This document shows positions 4,569 to 5,163 of a stretch of 5,163 nucleotides of DNA, in pieces (within the stretch, counting starts at the first letter, position 1; every line of letters starts with the position of its first letter). The DNA comes from Bacteroidales bacterium. GTDB taxonomy: Bacteria; Bacteroidota; Bacteroidia; Bacteroidales; ML635J-15. The DNA is taken from assembly GCA_028701945.1 (NCBI GenBank), contig JAQVPT010000261.1, positions 1 to 5,163 of the forward strand. The letters are read 5' to 3'. The notes beneath the pieces were generated by a model. The model made no database searches and was not told the origin of the DNA. It worked only from the letters and a program-made list of their open reading frames with translations. A program made the position numbers and the translations under genes.

Positions 4569-5163
4569 TTATTTCAACTTAACAATAGTAATTCCATCAC
4601 CTCCAAATCGAATATCTTCGTCATAGCAGTTTTGGATTTGTGAAATTGTGCGTAAAAAGTCGCGTATGTTTTTACGAAGTATTCCATTACCTTTCCCATG
4701 CAGTATTTTAAGTTCTTTGAATCCAAGCATTATCGCCTCATCAACAAGATCGGTAATTTTTGCGATTGCCTCATCAACTCTTTCTCCACGAACATCTATA
4801 TATGGTTTAAAGTTTAGAACTTTCTCGTTGTAATTAAAATGTAATCCTTTTGCCGAACGATTTTGTTTTTTGTATTCATCTTCACTTACTTTTTGCAGTC
4901 TCTCTATTGCTATGCTTGAGTACATATTCCCAAAGATTACGACTGCGTTTCTCTCGCCAAGATCAGTAACTTCACCAATTACTTCTTGTCCTTGTATGCA
5001 TACTTTGCTGCCAATATGTATGGCGGCTTCGTCAATTTTTACAAATTCGATTTTCTGAATTTTATTGGTTTCTTCTGTTGCTTCAGATTTTTCTTTGTGG
5101 GCTTTTCTCTCTTCTTGTTTTTTCTTATAATGTTCGTATTTTTTGGCTATTTCGTCGTTTTCG
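4569..5163 (-). CDS. mutS2: MutS2, C-terminal part with KOW-like and Smr domains (partial)
   Basis: The frame stays open from the stop at 4569 to the window edge, giving the last 197 residues of a protein usually near 800. The missing part would hold the MutS-like ATPase and core. Visible residues 1-34 are Lys/Glu-rich and helical. A small beta domain follows at about 48-90, from IGSKVCI through GEVTDLGERNAVVIFGNM. The Smr domain starts near 121 with the DVRGERVDEA block (DLRG-type motif) and has the HGKGNGILR loop at 155-163, ending GGDGITIVKLK. Both Smr signature motifs are present. This KOW-then-Smr order is typical of MutS2. The family has been linked to suppression of homologous recombination and, in Bacillus subtilis, to rescue of collided ribosomes; Smr can act as a nuclease. 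The Met at 4925-4923 is internal, inside the beta domain, and is not the start. Confidence 0.93.
   Translation of the reverse strand, partial: ENDEIAKKYEHYKKKQEERKAHKEKSEATEETNKIQKIEFVKIDEAAIHIGSKVCIQGQEVIGEVTDLGERNAVVIFGNMYSSIAIERLQKVSEDEYKKQNRSAKGLHFNYNEKVLNFKPYIDVRGERVDEAIAKITDLVDEAIMLGFKELKILHGKGNGILRKNIRDFLRTISQIQNCYDEDIRFGGDGITIVKLK

Noticed and set aside
4569..4925. A stand-alone 118-residue Smr protein starting at the Met at 4925
   Set aside because: The frame is open to the window edge and the upstream residues form the KOW-like domain and charged helix expected in MutS2; the Met sits inside that domain (FGNM).
4648..5058. Two + strand open frames of about 60 codons (4648-4833, 4870-5058)
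   Set aside because: Both are antisense shadows of the MutS2 C-terminus.
1..5163. tRNA, rRNA or CRISPR array
   Set aside because: No cloverleaf-like or rRNA-like sequence and no regularly spaced identical repeats were seen on either strand.

Overview
This 5.2 kb, AT-rich window looks like a chromosomal segment from a member of the Bacteroidota. Three things support this. Several genes carry the phylum's promoter pattern (-33 TTTG, about 20 nt, -7 TAnnTTTG), two of them as near-perfect pairs. Shine-Dalgarno sequences are absent and leaders are A/T-rich. The gene types (a short CspA-family protein, MutS2 with an Smr end, a DEAD-box helicase with a lysine-rich tail, a small lipoprotein) are also typical. 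Genus cannot be decided from the sequence alone.

Layout from left to right. Positions 1-441 hold no intact gene, but do contain the decayed 3' end of an IS630-family transposase (about 59-328). A 220-residue lipoprotein of unknown function follows on the + strand (442-1104). It converges on corA, a Mg2+/Co2+ channel on the - strand (1163-2224). The 58-nt gap between the two stop codons holds a small tandem CGGTTT repeat closed by an inverted repeat. Upstream of corA is a 437-bp gene-free stretch. It contains a complete 213-bp miniature mobile element (2370-2582) with 17-bp terminal inverted repeats, an exact 9-bp target duplication and a chain of internal hairpins. The rest is - strand: a DEAD-box RNA helicase with a GTG start and a DEVD motif II (2662-3987), a cold-shock protein (4104-4295), a structured intergenic stretch (about 4423-4555), and the C-terminal 197 residues of MutS2 (4569 to the window end).

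The cold-shock protein and the helicase form a natural pair: one melts or coats RNA secondary structure and the other unwinds RNA. Each has its own promoter. The strong terminator after the cold-shock gene runs its T-tract directly into the -33 box of the helicase promoter. MutS2 is independent but also touches nucleic acid and translation quality control. The most notable non-genic find is the miniature element with its full set of insertion hallmarks. No defence system, CRISPR array or RNA gene was found.
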